Shown one piece after another: positions 43,749 through 52,478 of a DNA stretch of 64,000 bases. Source of the DNA: Streptomyces sp. MMBL 11-1. GTDB lineage: Bacteria; Actinomycetota; Actinomycetes; Streptomycetales; Streptomycetaceae. The notes below the pieces were generated by a model, which made no database searches, was not told where the DNA came from, and saw only the letters and a program-made list of their open reading frames with translations. A program made the translations under genes and the position numbers. Where the stretch lies: the NCBI RefSeq assembly GCF_028622875.1, contig NZ_CP117709.1, positions 1,798,001 through 1,862,000 on the forward strand. The letters run 5' to 3'. Position 1 is the stretch's first letter, and every line of letters starts with the position of its first letter.

Positions 43749-44902
43749 ATGCACATTTTGTATCTGCTCAACATCTCCAACCCTGATCGTCTGTCCGCTG
43801 ATTCGGGATGGATCTTCGCGGACCTGCTTGCTCCGGCGTTGGTGGACACCGGAGCGAGCGTGACCGTGGCCGCACCGGCAGCAGTCGGGGACGAACGTTG
43901 CGGCTTCTATCTGACCGGGGTGCCAGAAACGAAGTACCGGGCACGGTTTTCGTCCGACCTCGACGAGTTGGTGGAACTGATCCGGGAAGAGCGGCCGGAC
44001 GTGGTGGTAGCGAACCAGATCGAGGAGGCTTCCGCGCTACGCATCGCCCTGATGGAGGCCGGATCGAACGCGCTGCTGGTCGGCTACTGCCACTACCTTC
44101 CGTTCTCGTTCGCTGACCAGGGGCTCCTGCTGGACCCCGCCATGAACGACGCAGGAATGGGCAGGCCCGTGCTGCTGGCGTTCGCCGCCGGGTTGGCCGC
44201 TTGCGACCGGGTACTGGTCCACTCCGGAGTTGCCGCGTCATGGGTGTCCGCGGCTGCCGCGCGGCTGACGGTGAATCTCGATGACAAGCTACGGGTCGTA
44301 CCCGCTCCCCGCGACGAAAGGCTCGTTCGAGACCCCGCCCATGCCAAGCCCGAGTACAGCTCCAGTTCGATCGGCGTATACAACCACCGGCTGTACGCGC
44401 ACTACGGAACCGGGCAGTTCGTGGATCTCGCACGGCAACTCGCCGCCTCCGGGACGGTGCGACTGAGGGTCATGGATCTTTTCGGGCCACGTCGGGCTGG
44501 ACGGAAAAGCCTGGACGACAGCCCTGAACGGATGCGCGACCAGCTCGCCGCCCTGTCGCATGTGCAGCTCGTGTCCGACCGAGGTGACCGGCTCCGCTAC
44601 AAGAACCTCCTGGCCGGCGCCCGCTTCGGCATCGCCCCGTTCCGCCCCGGCTGCCCTTGGTCGATGAGCGTGATCGACTGCCAGGGCATGGGCCTACCGG
44701 TCATCGCGCCCCGACTGGGCTGGCTCGCCGAGCACATCGATACCGAGCTCTGCTTCACCACAGCGGCTGAAGCCGTCGACTCGCCGAACGCCTCGCCGTT
44801 GACGACGAGTTCCACTCCTTGCACGCCAAGCGTGCTTACGCCTCCACCGCTGACTTCACACCCACGCTGGTCGCCGCACGCTACTTGGAGGCCCTGTCGT
44901 GA
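43749..44902 (+). pseudogene. Glycosyltransferase-like (GT-B) gene with a frameshift near its end
   Basis: Codes for about 384 residues. It starts MHILYLLNISNPDRLSADSGW and shows the two-lobed pattern of GT-B enzymes, with a C-terminal lobe containing YNHRLYAHYGTGQFVDLARQ, GIAPFRPGCPWSMSVIDCQGMG and LPVIAPRLGWLAEH. After EAVD near 44778 the frame changes. Reading from CTC at 44780 in the other frame gives LAERLAVDDEFHSLHAKRAY and ends EALS at 44902, the expected terminus, so one base has been lost. The uncorrected frame would run to 45233 over the next gene. The stop overlaps the next GTG. No substrate can be inferred. Confidence 0.75.
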
Positions 44903-45297
44903 CGATCTTCGACGCCGTTCTCCTGTCGTACGACGAGCCCATGGCCGACAGTCTGCACTCGCGGCTGCAGCGGACTCTTGGGGGGTCCGTCAAACGGCTG
45001 CACGGGGTGCACGGGATGCGCAGGGCCTACCGGCTGTGCGCCGAGGTCGTGGACCGCGAGCAGTTCCTCCTGGCCGATGGGGACTTCGCCATTGCCGCCG
45101 GCTTCGATGTGGCTGCAGTCGAACCGCTCAACGAGGCGGTGTCCATGCGGGTGTGGCAGGCGATCAACCCGGTCAACGGCCTGTCTTATGGATACGGCGG
45201 GCTCAAGCTCATCCGTCGCAGCGCCCTGCGTGAGATGGGTCTCTGGACGGCGGCCTTGTCCGGAAGGAGCTGGCGCAGCAGCGATCCTCGCCCATGA
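44899..45297 (+). CDS. GT-A-like glycosyltransferase fragment, truncated at the island edge
   Basis: 132 residues starting MTIFDAVLLSYDEPMADSLH. It contains RLHGVHGMRRAYRLCAEVVD, a DXD-like LADGDF and NPVNGLSYGYGGLKLIRRSAL. These suggest the nucleotide-sugar half of a GT-A glycosyltransferase. The sequence stops making sense after LREMGLWTAAL (about 45255) and ends GRSWRSSDPRP, so the C-terminal part seems to be missing. GTG at 44899 overlaps the previous stop (GTGA), showing that the two were once co-translated. The bases 45255-45419 that follow hold no clear gene. Confidence 0.6.
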   Translation: MTIFDAVLLSYDEPMADSLHSRLQRTLGGSVKRLHGVHGMRRAYRLCAEVVDREQFLLADGDFAIAAGFDVAAVEPLNEAVSMRVWQAINPVNGLSYGYGGLKLIRRSALREMGLWTAALSGRSWRSSDPRP

Positions 45298-45419
45298 AGC
45301 CTCCCGAGCCCGTCGGTCGATGCACTCAAGGCATCGTCAAGGAGGCACACACTCCGCGACCGTCGCCCCGCACATTTCGGCTGACTCCAGCTGCAGGGCG
45401 ACCAGTTGCCGACTCGCCC

Positions 45420-45986
45420 TCACCGCAGCGAAGGCCGCGCCCTTCCCGCCCAGAACTCGTCCGCCGTGATGCCCAGCAGGACCACGTCGTGGTACGTGCC
45501 CGCGAAGAACTCGTGCTGGCGCAGGCGGCCCTCCTCCACGAAGCCGAGTTTGCGGTAGAGGGCCAGGGAGGCGTCGTTGAAGGCGTAGACCTCCACCTCG
45601 CACTTGTGGCTGCGCTGTTCGGCGAACATGTAGGTGAGGACCAGTTCGGAGGCCTCGGCCGCGTAGCCCTGGCGGCGGTGTTCCCGGGTGACCTCGATGC
45701 CCGTACGGAAGCGGCCCGCCCGGGCGTCCGTCTCGCCCACGGACACCGCGCCGACGAAGGCGTGCTCGAAGCGGGTCTCGATGACCAGGTGGTACGCGGC
45801 CGGGTTCGGGGTGCGGCCGGCGCGCTCGGTGGCCCAGGCTCGGAAGCTCTCGTCCGAGCGGGGCGGCTCGACCACGTCGGCGTTGCGGGCGTCCACCGTG
45901 TGCAGGGCCAGGGCCCGGAAGCCCTCCCAGTCCTGCGGTTCGATGCCCCGCAGGCGTACTCTCTCGCCGGTCCACAGGTCGGTCAT
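45420..45986 (-). CDS. GNAT-family acetyltransferase (RimJ/RimL type)
   Basis: 188 residues. N-terminal [14 protein letters not shown] and central [23 protein letters not shown] lead to the acetyl-CoA loop in [21 protein letters not shown] and motif B in [21 protein letters not shown], all typical of ribosomal-protein or antibiotic acetyltransferases of this branch. Substrate unknown. The ATG at 45986 overlaps the stop of the phosphotransferase-like gene (ATGA) and follows GGAGAG, so the pair is translated together. Confidence 0.88.
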   Translation of the reverse strand: MTDLWTGERVRLRGIEPQDWEGFRALALHTVDARNADVVEPPRSDESFRAWATERAGRTPNPAAYHLVIETRFEHAFVGAVSVGETDARAGRFRTGIEVTREHRRQGYAAEASELVLTYMFAEQRSHKCEVEVYAFNDASLALYRKLGFVEEGRLRQHEFFAGTYHDVVLLGITADEFWAGRARPSLR

Positions 45987-46585
45987 CGCTCTCCACTGTT
46001 TCGGGGGCCCGTGCGGGGGCCGGGTTGCGGTGAGGTGGTGGTGCGGTGCTGGTGCGCGAGGTGGGCGGCGATGGTTCTCGCGCAGGTCAGGGACTCCGCG
46101 TGGGTCGTGTCGACCTCCAGGTCGTACACCACGCCCCGGTGGACCGCCTCCGCCTGTGCCGCTGCCATGCCCCTCGGGCGGTCTCCCCGGGCGATCTCGC
46201 GGGCCTCCGCGACCGTGCCGTCGCAACGGACGCCCACCCAGCAGACGTTCACGCCCGTCAGTGCCTTCCGCCACGGTTCCTGGGAGGCCGGGCCGCCGAG
46301 GAACACGTCGTCGACGATGACCTTGGCGCCTGCGCGGGCCATCGCCGCGACGCCCTCGCGCCAGGCCGCCTCCAGCCTGCGGAACTCCGGTCCGACCGCC
46401 ACGCCGCCGTCCTCGGCGAACTCGATGCCCGCGTCCGAGGTGCGCAGGGACGCGGGCAGCGAGTCGACGAACGCGTCGATCGCGGCGGCGAGCCACGGGT
46501 CCGGCAGCTCCGCCTGGAGGCAACGGACGATGCCGGACTTGCCGGAGCTGGACCCGCCGTTCAGCACGATCACCTGGGTTGTCAC
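45983..46585 (-). CDS. Chloramphenicol phosphotransferase-like P-loop kinase
   Basis: 200 residues. The N-terminal P-loop is [13 protein letters not shown] and the body has [23 protein letters not shown] and [25 protein letters not shown], as in the CPT family whose founding member phosphorylates chloramphenicol in its producer. Whether this one modifies an antibiotic is unknown. GTG at 46585 lies six bases after a TACTGT -10 box (46592-46597), so the message is probably leaderless. It overlaps the downstream GNAT gene by four bases. Confidence 0.88.
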   Translation of the reverse strand: MTTQVIVLNGGSSSGKSGIVRCLQAELPDPWLAAAIDAFVDSLPASLRTSDAGIEFAEDGGVAVGPEFRRLEAAWREGVAAMARAGAKVIVDDVFLGGPASQEPWRKALTGVNVCWVGVRCDGTVAEAREIARGDRPRGMAAAQAEAVHRGVVYDLEVDTTHAESLTCARTIAAHLAHQHRTTTSPQPGPRTGPRNSGER

Positions 46586-46644
46586 CCGGTCACAGTAGAG
46601 GGAACCGGTACGGTGTTCGACGCGTTTTGGGCGACGCCGTTCGG

Positions 46645-47472
46645 TCAGGCGGGCTTGATCGTGGCGAGTTGCGCGAGCAGCAGGATCAGCCGGTAGGCCG
46701 TCGCGTAGTCGGGTGACGTGAAGGTGACCGTACGAGCGCCGTCGGCGCGTGAGACGCCCGGGACGAGGGTCGCCAGGTCGATGGTGTGCGGGCTCGCGAG
46801 GTCGACCGCCACGTCCAGGGAGCCGGTGAGGGCAAGGGGCGGGATCTCGGCGCGGCGGGTCACCGCGTCCGCCGCCGCCCGGCGGAGCCGGTCCCGGGCC
46901 TCCTCCGGGTGCAGTGTCACGGCGGCCCCCATGCCCAGGGCCTCCTTGACCGGGACGGTGACCGCCGCGGGCACCAGGTCGGTCAGCTCGGCGCAGGCCG
47001 CGTCGTCGCCGCTGAGCAGGACGACCGGGACGCCGAGGTGGCCGGCCATGGCCGCGTTGAGCCCGATCTCGCCCAGGGAGCGGCCGGACACCCGTACGCC
47101 GAGGATCTCGCCGTTCATGGTGTGCGCCAGTACGCCCGGCCCCTCGCCGGCGCGGACGTGGTAGCCGACGAAGAGCGCGGCGTCGGTGTCCGCGTCGAGC
47201 CCGGCGAGCATGTTCAGCGCGCGCGGCTTGCCCCGGACCAGGCGGGCCCGGCGGTCGAGCTGTTCCGGCAGGAGGTTGCGGAAGGTGCCGTGCGCGTCGG
47301 CGACCAGCACCTCGGCCGTGGGGTCGGCGTCCAGGACGCCCGCGACGACCGCGTTCGCGTCGGCGGTCATCAGCTCCCGGCCGCGCTGGTAGTCGTAGCG
47401 CTCGGGGTTCGTCTCGGAGGAGTGGACGATCCCCGAGATGCCTTCCATGTCGACCGAGATCAGTAGCTTCAT
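46645..47472 (-). CDS. M55-family D-aminopeptidase (DppA-like)
   Basis: 275 residues. It starts with the M55 metal-binding [20 protein letters not shown] (Asp8 and Glu10 as ligands) and continues with [35 protein letters not shown] and [20 protein letters not shown]. DppA-type enzymes release D-amino acids from peptides and form decameric rings. No peptide transporter is adjacent, so its substrate is open. ATG at 47472, with AGGACC before it. Confidence 0.92.
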   Translation of the reverse strand: MKLLISVDMEGISGIVHSSETNPERYDYQRGRELMTADANAVVAGVLDADPTAEVLVADAHGTFRNLLPEQLDRRARLVRGKPRALNMLAGLDADTDAALFVGYHVRAGEGPGVLAHTMNGEILGVRVSGRSLGEIGLNAAMAGHLGVPVVLLSGDDAACAELTDLVPAAVTVPVKEALGMGAAVTLHPEEARDRLRRAAADAVTRRAEIPPLALTGSLDVAVDLASPHTIDLATLVPGVSRADGARTVTFTSPDYATAYRLILLLAQLATIKPA

Positions 47473-47507
47473 GAGGTCCTGAGCCTACTCCCGTACGCGT
47501 GGCCGGG

Positions 47508-47981
47508 TCAGGAGCCGGCGAGGCTCGTCCGTGCCGCGTCCATGAACGCGGTCTTGGCCGCCTCCAGGTGCTCGTTGACCTCGATGCCCCCGATGTCACG
47601 CCACACCGCCGCGTTGAGGGCGTGGCCGTACGTCCTCACGGGCTCGCGCAACGCCTCGTCGCACAGGAGCATGACATTGCCGGACGCGGTCCACAGCGCG
47701 GTCATGACCGGGCCCGTCCGCGTCATCCAGCCGTCCTCGTCGTCACCCCACGGATCGGGGCGGCTGTAGGCGGCCCGTTCCGCCGCCAGGGTGCAGGCGA
47801 CGAACTCCTTGAGCACAGCGATCTGTTCGGCCCGGCGGCTCTCCGTGGTGGCCACGGTCTGGCGGCGTTCCTCAACGCGTTCCGCCGAGCGCTGGGTGGC
47901 GCGCTGGGCGAGAGCCGTCAGGCCGCCCCCCAGCGCGACCCCGGCGAGCGATATGGCCGAAGTCCACAGATCGGCTGCCAC
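47508..47981 (-). CDS. Hypothetical protein with one N-terminal membrane helix
   Basis: 157 residues. A single hydrophobic segment (about 4-26, [20 protein letters not shown]) is followed by a charged coiled-coil stretch ([22 protein letters not shown]) and a cytoplasmic helical part. GTG at 47981 has AAGGAG seven bases upstream; the longer frame to 48038 lacks a ribosome site. The pattern is common among Streptomyces proteins of unknown function. Confidence 0.75.
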   Translation of the reverse strand: MAADLWTSAISLAGVALGGGLTALAQRATQRSAERVEERRQTVATTESRRAEQIAVLKEFVACTLAAERAAYSRPDPWGDDEDGWMTRTGPVMTALWTASGNVMLLCDEALREPVRTYGHALNAAVWRDIGGIEVNEHLEAAKTAFMDAARTSLAGS

Positions 47982-48129
47982 GGTGATGCTCCTTCGCCCG
48001 TTCCCTGTTCCGCCTGTTTCTCTGTCCGGTCGGGCCATGGTCCCTCACGGCGGAGCCCGGCAGCCGGGTGCCCCCGGGCACGTCGCTCGACGTGTCCGGG
48101 GGCGGGGGCGTGGCTCTGGTCGGTTCCGG

Positions 48130-48435
48130 TCAGCGGCCGTAGCGGATCAGGGCGCGGACCATGCGGCAGGTGGTGTCGGACGGCGGGTGGACGCCGAGGC
48201 GCTCGGCGGTGATCCGTATCCGGTGGTTTCCGGCGCTGGAGGGCTGGTAGACCCCGCTGTCGAGCAGGGCGATGGCCAGGCGCATGGCCTTGAGGCGGCG
48301 GTTGTGGGAGACGTACCACTCGCGGGGGCGGCCCGCGGGCAGTCGCTTCTTCGGCAGCGGGGTGGGAAGCGGCGGGTGGAAGGGCATCGGGAGCTGTCGG
48401 TCGCGCGGCTCGGTCGTGACTGTGGCAACAGCCAT
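48130..48435 (-). CDS. Small basic conserved protein, function unknown
   Basis: 101 residues. A proline-rich start (PMPFHPPLPTPLPKKRLPAG) is followed by RPREWYVSHNRRLKAMRLAIALLDSGVY and a C-terminal segment with RIRITAERLGVHPPSDTTCRMVRALIRY. The last 45 residues could fold as a small helical domain. AGGAGG seven bases before the ATG at 48435 gives a strong ribosome site. Convergent neighbours leave it as a single-gene unit; family members are common in Streptomyces. Confidence 0.72.
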   Translation of the reverse strand: MAVATVTTEPRDRQLPMPFHPPLPTPLPKKRLPAGRPREWYVSHNRRLKAMRLAIALLDSGVYQPSSAGNHRIRITAERLGVHPPSDTTCRMVRALIRYGR

Positions 48436-48555
48436 TCGGCATCCTCCTGGCAGCGTGGTGGAACCCTCACGAACTCCCTCCATTTTACTGCCCCCCACTG
48501 ACAATCGCCCCTGGCCAGAGCCTGTTTGAGCAGTCTCTCGCGTAACCTTGGCCCC

Positions 48556-48915
48556 ATGGAGATCTGGATCAATCCGGCCTGTTCTAAGTGCCGCGGCGCG
48601 CTCACCCTGCTCGATGCGGAAGGGGCCGACTACACCGTCCGCCGCTACCTGGAGGACGTGCCCTCGCCCGAGGAGATCCGGGCCGTGCTGGACCGGCTCG
48701 GTCTGGAGCCGTGGGACATCACGCGGACCCAGGAGGCGGCGGCGAAGGAGCTGGGGCTGAAGGAGTGGCCGCGAGAGGCCGGTTCGCGGGAGCGGTGGAT
48801 CGTCGCGCTGTCGGAGCACCCGAAGCTGATCCAGCGGCCGATCATCACCGCCGAGGACGGCACGGCCGTGGTGGCGCGGAGCGAGGAAGCGGTGCGGGAC
48901 GCGCTGGGGCGGTAG
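48556..48915 (+). CDS. ArsC/Spx-family protein
   Basis: 119 residues with the thioredoxin-like ArsC fold. It has MEIWINPACSKCRGALTLLD with a CxxC pair, DYTVRRYLEDVPSPEEI, and HPKLIQRPIITAEDGTAVVAR, which keeps the arginine of glutaredoxin-coupled arsenate reductases. No other arsenic genes are nearby, so a general redox or regulatory role is as likely as arsenate reduction. The ATG at 48556 lies seven bases after TAACCT (48543-48548): a leaderless layout. Confidence 0.88.
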   Translation: MEIWINPACSKCRGALTLLDAEGADYTVRRYLEDVPSPEEIRAVLDRLGLEPWDITRTQEAAAKELGLKEWPREAGSRERWIVALSEHPKLIQRPIITAEDGTAVVARSEEAVRDALGR

Positions 48916-48927
48916 CGGACGACGCCG

Positions 48928-49854
48928 TCACTCCGCCGGGAGCCCGGTGAGGAACCCGTCCAGACGGCGGTTGATCTCGGCCGCCGCCGGGGCGTGCATC
49001 GGCAGCGTGTGGTGGGTCGCGCCGGGGACCACGTACGTCGGGGCGCCCGGCAGTGAACGGTCGACCGCCCGCGCGGTACGGGCGGGGTCGAGCGCGCGGC
49101 CGTGCTCCGCGAGCAGGACGAGCGTCGGCACGGCGAGGCCCCGCAGAGCCTGCCGGTCGGGGCGCGGACCGGTGACCGGGCGCACGGCGGGGAACCGGGC
49201 GCCTTCCTCGTACAGGCGCAGCCAGTCGGCGTCCAGCCCGGCCCCGGCCGTCTCCCAGGTCAGGAACGCGCGGGCCCGCCGCGGTGTCGGACGGAGCAGC
49301 AGCGGAAGGGCGCGCAGGAGGTAGCCGGGGCGGAAGCCCGTGAAGCACTGCGTGGGGTCGACGAGCACCAGTCCGGCCAGGTGCCCGGGGCCCGTGTGGA
49401 GAGCATGGTGGAGCGCGATCCAGGCCCCGTAGGAGTGTCCGGCGAGCACGGGCCCGCGACCTGCGGCGGCGCCCAGCGCCTCCAGCACCACGCCCAGCCA
49501 GCCCGTCAGGTCCGCCACGGTGCGGATCGGGCGCCCCCCGCGTGTGCTGCGCCCCGGCTCGCCGATCAGGTCGAGCGCGTGCACCCGGTGCTTCCGGCCG
49601 AGGTGGGCCGCCTGTGCGTGCCAGACGGTGGAGGTCGCTCCGCCGCCGGGCAGCAGGACCACGGGCGGGGCCATGGCGTCGGCGGGGCCGTGGCTCGTGA
49701 CGTGCGTGGTGCCGTACGGGGTCGGGATGCGCGAGGTCGTGGTTCCCTCGGGCCAGCATGCGGTCAGGACCTCGTCGTAGGCGGCGAGGAAGGAGGGGGA
49801 CGGGGGCCGGGCGCCCGGAGCTCCCGCGGATCCGGTGCTGTGGGACGGCGGCAT
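48928..49854 (-). CDS. Alpha/beta hydrolase
   Basis: 308 residues. The oxyanion strand is VVLLPGGGATSTVWHAQA, the nucleophile elbow LAGHSYGAWIAL (Ser), and the catalytic His lies in VPGATHHTLPMHAP, with Asp in the preceding LDPART region. Substrate is unknown. The ATG at 49854 is preceded by GAGAGG; an in-frame ATG at 49890 would be leaderless from a GATAAT-like box. It is divergent from a MarR regulator, and the palindrome between them suggests repression released by a small aromatic or phenolic ligand. Confidence 0.85.
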   Translation of the reverse strand: MPPSHSTGSAGAPGARPPSPSFLAAYDEVLTACWPEGTTTSRIPTPYGTTHVTSHGPADAMAPPVVLLPGGGATSTVWHAQAAHLGRKHRVHALDLIGEPGRSTRGGRPIRTVADLTGWLGVVLEALGAAAGRGPVLAGHSYGAWIALHHALHTGPGHLAGLVLVDPTQCFTGFRPGYLLRALPLLLRPTPRRARAFLTWETAGAGLDADWLRLYEEGARFPAVRPVTGPRPDRQALRGLAVPTLVLLAEHGRALDPARTARAVDRSLPGAPTYVVPGATHHTLPMHAPAAAEINRRLDGFLTGLPAE

Positions 49855-49897
49855 GGCACGGCCTCTCGTCGGCGTCTTCGGCTGCCTCATCGGGGAT

Positions 49898-49920
49898 ATT
49901 ATCTCGCCGAGCGAGAGAAT
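49898..49920. promoter_or_regulatory. MarR-type operator between hydrolase and regulator genes
   Basis: ATTATCTCGC-CGA-GCGAGAGAAT: 10-base arms with one mismatch around a 3-base centre, covering the only AT-rich box between the divergent genes. Size and symmetry fit MarR binding. Confidence 0.65.
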
Positions 49921-49932
49921 GGAGGGGCGAGG

Positions 49933-50427
49933 ATGGCCGAAGAGCCGGACGGCGGGCCGGAAGCGCGCAGCGAGCTGATCCATCTGCTGCGCAAGGTGAC
50001 CGTCGAATTCGGTTTGCGACAGGCGGAGTTCGCCGCGCGCAACGGGATGCACCCCACCGACGTACGGGCTCTGATCTGTCTGCTCGACGCCGAGCGGGCC
50101 GGGACCGCCGCGACCGCCGGCCTGCTCGGGGCACGGCTCGGACTGCACTCCGCGGGGACGACGGCGGTCGTCGACCGACTGGTGCGGCTGGGGCATGTGA
50201 CGCGCACGCGCGACCCGCGCGACGGGCGCCGTGTGCTCCTGGCGGTCGACGAGCGGGCGGTGGAGCTGGGACGGGCCTTCTTCGGGCCCTTCATCGGGGC
50301 CGCGGACACGGTGTTGCGGGGGCTCGACGCCCGGGAGACGGACGCCGTACGCCGGTTCCTGACGGCGGCGCACGAGGCGGTGGCCCGGCCTCCGGGAGAC
50401 GGGCCCGGGCCCGGCGGCCCCACCTGA
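49933..50427 (+). CDS. MarR-family transcriptional regulator
   Basis: 164 residues. The winged helix-turn-helix at about 40-110 has MHPTDVRALICLLDAE, LLGARLGLHSAGTTAVVDRLVRLG and the wing TRTRDPRDGRRVLLAV, all standard MarR blocks. Helices at both ends form the dimer. ATG at 49933 follows GGAGGGG. It probably represses itself and the divergent hydrolase through the palindrome at 49898-49920. Confidence 0.92.
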   Translation: MAEEPDGGPEARSELIHLLRKVTVEFGLRQAEFAARNGMHPTDVRALICLLDAERAGTAATAGLLGARLGLHSAGTTAVVDRLVRLGHVTRTRDPRDGRRVLLAVDERAVELGRAFFGPFIGAADTVLRGLDARETDAVRRFLTAAHEAVARPPGDGPGPGGPT

Positions 50428-50430
50428 TGC

Positions 50431-50455
50431 GGCCCCCGGGTCCGGGCCGGGGGCC
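50431..50455. terminator. Bidirectional terminator hairpin
   Basis: GGCCCCCGG (50431-50439) pairs with CCGGGGGCC (50447-50455) between the convergent MarR and AhpD-like genes. Confidence 0.6.
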
Positions 50456-50466
50456 CGGCCGAGGGC

Positions 50467-50985
50467 TCAGCGATCGTCCGTGCCCGCGCGCTTGGCGGTG
50501 GACAGGGCTATGCGGTTCCAGGTGTTGATCGTGAGGATCAGGGCCAGCAGGTGGGCCAGCTCCTCCTCGTCGAAGTGGGCCGCCGCCCGGCCGTAGACCT
50601 CGTCCGGCACGCCGGCGTCCCCGATCCGGGTGACCGCGTCCGTCAGGGCCAGCGCGGCCCGTTCGTGCTCCGCGAAGAAGTGCTTCGCCTCCTGCCACAC
50701 CGCGACCATGTGCAGGCGCTCCTCGCTCTCGCCCGCCTTCCGCGCGTCCGTGGTGTGCATGTGCAGGCAGTACGCGCACTGGTTCAGGTGCGAGGCGCGG
50801 ATCTGGACCAGCTCGACCAGCGTCGGGTCCAGCCCGGCGCGGGCCGCCGCGTCCAGGCCGATCACGGCCCGGAAGACCTTCGGGGCGCTCTTCGCGAAGT
50901 CCAGCCGGCCGCCGGCGTCGTTGCTCCGGACGGCGGGGGCCGGGGTGGTGGTGCGGTCGTTCGTCTTGATCTCCGTCGTCGTCAT
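50467..50985 (-). CDS. Carboxymuconolactone decarboxylase/AhpD-family protein
   Basis: 172 residues. The redox motif CAYCLHMHTTDARKAGE has the CxxC plus His typical of AhpD-like peroxidase partners, preceded by LVELVQIRASHLNQ. A longer helical C-terminus has HFDEEELAHLLALILTINTWNR. It probably acts in peroxide or thiol redox chemistry. ATG at 50985 lies seven bases after TAGATT, consistent with a leaderless message. It is divergent from a MocR regulator 50 bases away, which is its likely controller. Confidence 0.9.
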   Translation of the reverse strand: MTTTEIKTNDRTTTPAPAVRSNDAGGRLDFAKSAPKVFRAVIGLDAAARAGLDPTLVELVQIRASHLNQCAYCLHMHTTDARKAGESEERLHMVAVWQEAKHFFAEHERAALALTDAVTRIGDAGVPDEVYGRAAAHFDEEELAHLLALILTINTWNRIALSTAKRAGTDDR

Positions 50986-51035
50986 GGGTACGAATCTAGG
51001 GCGACGGGCGACTGGGTGCGGGGTGCATTTCTGTG

Positions 51036-52442
51036 ATGAATTCATGGGTCAATTCGGCGGAGATCCTGGGCAGCGACCTGCCCCTGGAGCTCTCCGGAAC
51101 CGGTAACCGCCGGGCCCTGCTGATGGACGCGCTGCGCGAGGCGGTGCGCAGCGGGCGGCTCGCCCCCGGTACCCGGCTGCCGCCCTACCGTTCCCTCGCC
51201 GCCGATCTCGGCCTCGCCCGCAACACCGTCGCCGACGCGTACGCGGAACTTGTCGCGGAAGGGTGGCTCGCCGCCCGGCAGGGCTCGGGGACCCGGGTCG
51301 CCGAGCGGGCCGTCCCGGTCACCCCCGCGCACCGGCCGCGCACCCCCGAGCGCACCGCCCGCCCGGTCCATGACCTGGTCCAGGGGCAGCCGGATCCCTC
51401 GGTCTTCCCGCGCACCGCCTGGCTGGCCTCGGCGCGGCGTGCGCTCGCCGCCGCCCCCGACGACGCGTTCGGCCCCGGCGATCCGCACGGGCGGCCCGAG
51501 CTGCGGCGGGCCCTCGCCGGCTATCTGGCCCGGGTGCGCGGGGTGCGGGCCGCGCCGGAGCGGATCGTGCTGTGCTCGGGGGCCGCGCACGGGCTGCGGT
51601 TGCTGGCGGAGGTGGTGGGCGGTCCGTGGGCGGCGGAGGAGTACGGCCTGCCGTTCCACCGTGCGCTCCTCGCCTCCCACGGGGTCGGTACCCGGCCGCT
51701 CGGCGTGGACGCGGACGGCGCCCGGGTCGACGGGCTCACCCGCCACGACCGTGCCGTGCTCCTCACCCCTGCCCACCAGTTCCCCACCGGCGGGCCGCTG
51801 CACCCCGTGCGGCGGGCGGCCGTCGTCGACTGGGCGCGGGCCACCGGCGGCCTCGTCGTGGAGGACGACTACGACGGGGAGTTCCGCTACGACCGGCAGC
51901 CCGTGGGGGCTGTTCAAGGGCTGGATCCCGAGCATGTGGTGCTGGTGGGGTCGGTGAGCAAGAGCCTCTCCCCCGCCCTGCGGATCGGGTGGATGGTGCC
52001 GCCCGAGCGACTGGTGGCGCCGCTCGTCGCGGCGAAGGGCGAGCGGGAGCAGTTCTCCAGCGCCACCGAGCAGTTGACGCTCGCGGACTTCGTCGAGTCG
52101 GGCGCGTACGACCGGCAGGTCCGCCGGATGCGGCAGCGCCACCGCCGCCGCCGGGACCAGCTGGTGGCGGCCCTGGAGCGGCGGGCCCCGCACGTCCGGG
52201 TCACCGGGATCGCGGCCGGTCTGCACGCGGTGCTGGAGCTGCCGCCCGGCACCGAGCGTTCGGCGGTCCGGGCGGCGGCCTGGCAGGGGCTGGCGGTGGA
52301 GGGCCTCAACGACTACCTGCACCCGGGGGCGGGGCAGGCGGAGGGCCCCCGGGACGGGCTCGTCGTCGGGTACGCGACGCCTGCCGAGCCCGCCTACCCG
52401 GAGGCGCTGGAGGCCCTGTGCCGGGCCCTGCCGCCGGGGTGA
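51036..52442 (+). CDS. MocR/PdxR-type regulator (GntR winged helix fused to aminotransferase fold)
   Basis: 468 residues. The N-terminal winged helix (about 20-90) has RLAPGTRLPPYRSLAADLGLARNT. The aminotransferase-like domain (about 110-465) carries the PLP lysine in VGSVSKSLSPALRIGWM, with DDYDGEFRYDRQP and YLHPG. MocR proteins sense PLP or amino compounds. It faces the AhpD-like gene and probably regulates it. ATG at 51036 has TGCATT six bases upstream; the adjoining GTG at 51033 is the alternative. Confidence 0.92.
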   Translation: MNSWVNSAEILGSDLPLELSGTGNRRALLMDALREAVRSGRLAPGTRLPPYRSLAADLGLARNTVADAYAELVAEGWLAARQGSGTRVAERAVPVTPAHRPRTPERTARPVHDLVQGQPDPSVFPRTAWLASARRALAAAPDDAFGPGDPHGRPELRRALAGYLARVRGVRAAPERIVLCSGAAHGLRLLAEVVGGPWAAEEYGLPFHRALLASHGVGTRPLGVDADGARVDGLTRHDRAVLLTPAHQFPTGGPLHPVRRAAVVDWARATGGLVVEDDYDGEFRYDRQPVGAVQGLDPEHVVLVGSVSKSLSPALRIGWMVPPERLVAPLVAAKGEREQFSSATEQLTLADFVESGAYDRQVRRMRQRHRRRRDQLVAALERRAPHVRVTGIAAGLHAVLELPPGTERSAVRAAAWQGLAVEGLNDYLHPGAGQAEGPRDGLVVGYATPAEPAYPEALEALCRALPPG

Positions 52443-52478
52443 GGCGGTGGCGGGGGGGGCGCGAGGTGCCGCACGCCC

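Noticed and set aside
43749..45233. Single 494-residue glycosyltransferase ORF
   Set aside because: The part after about 44780 is out of frame with the family sequence and overlaps another gene. A frameshift explains it.
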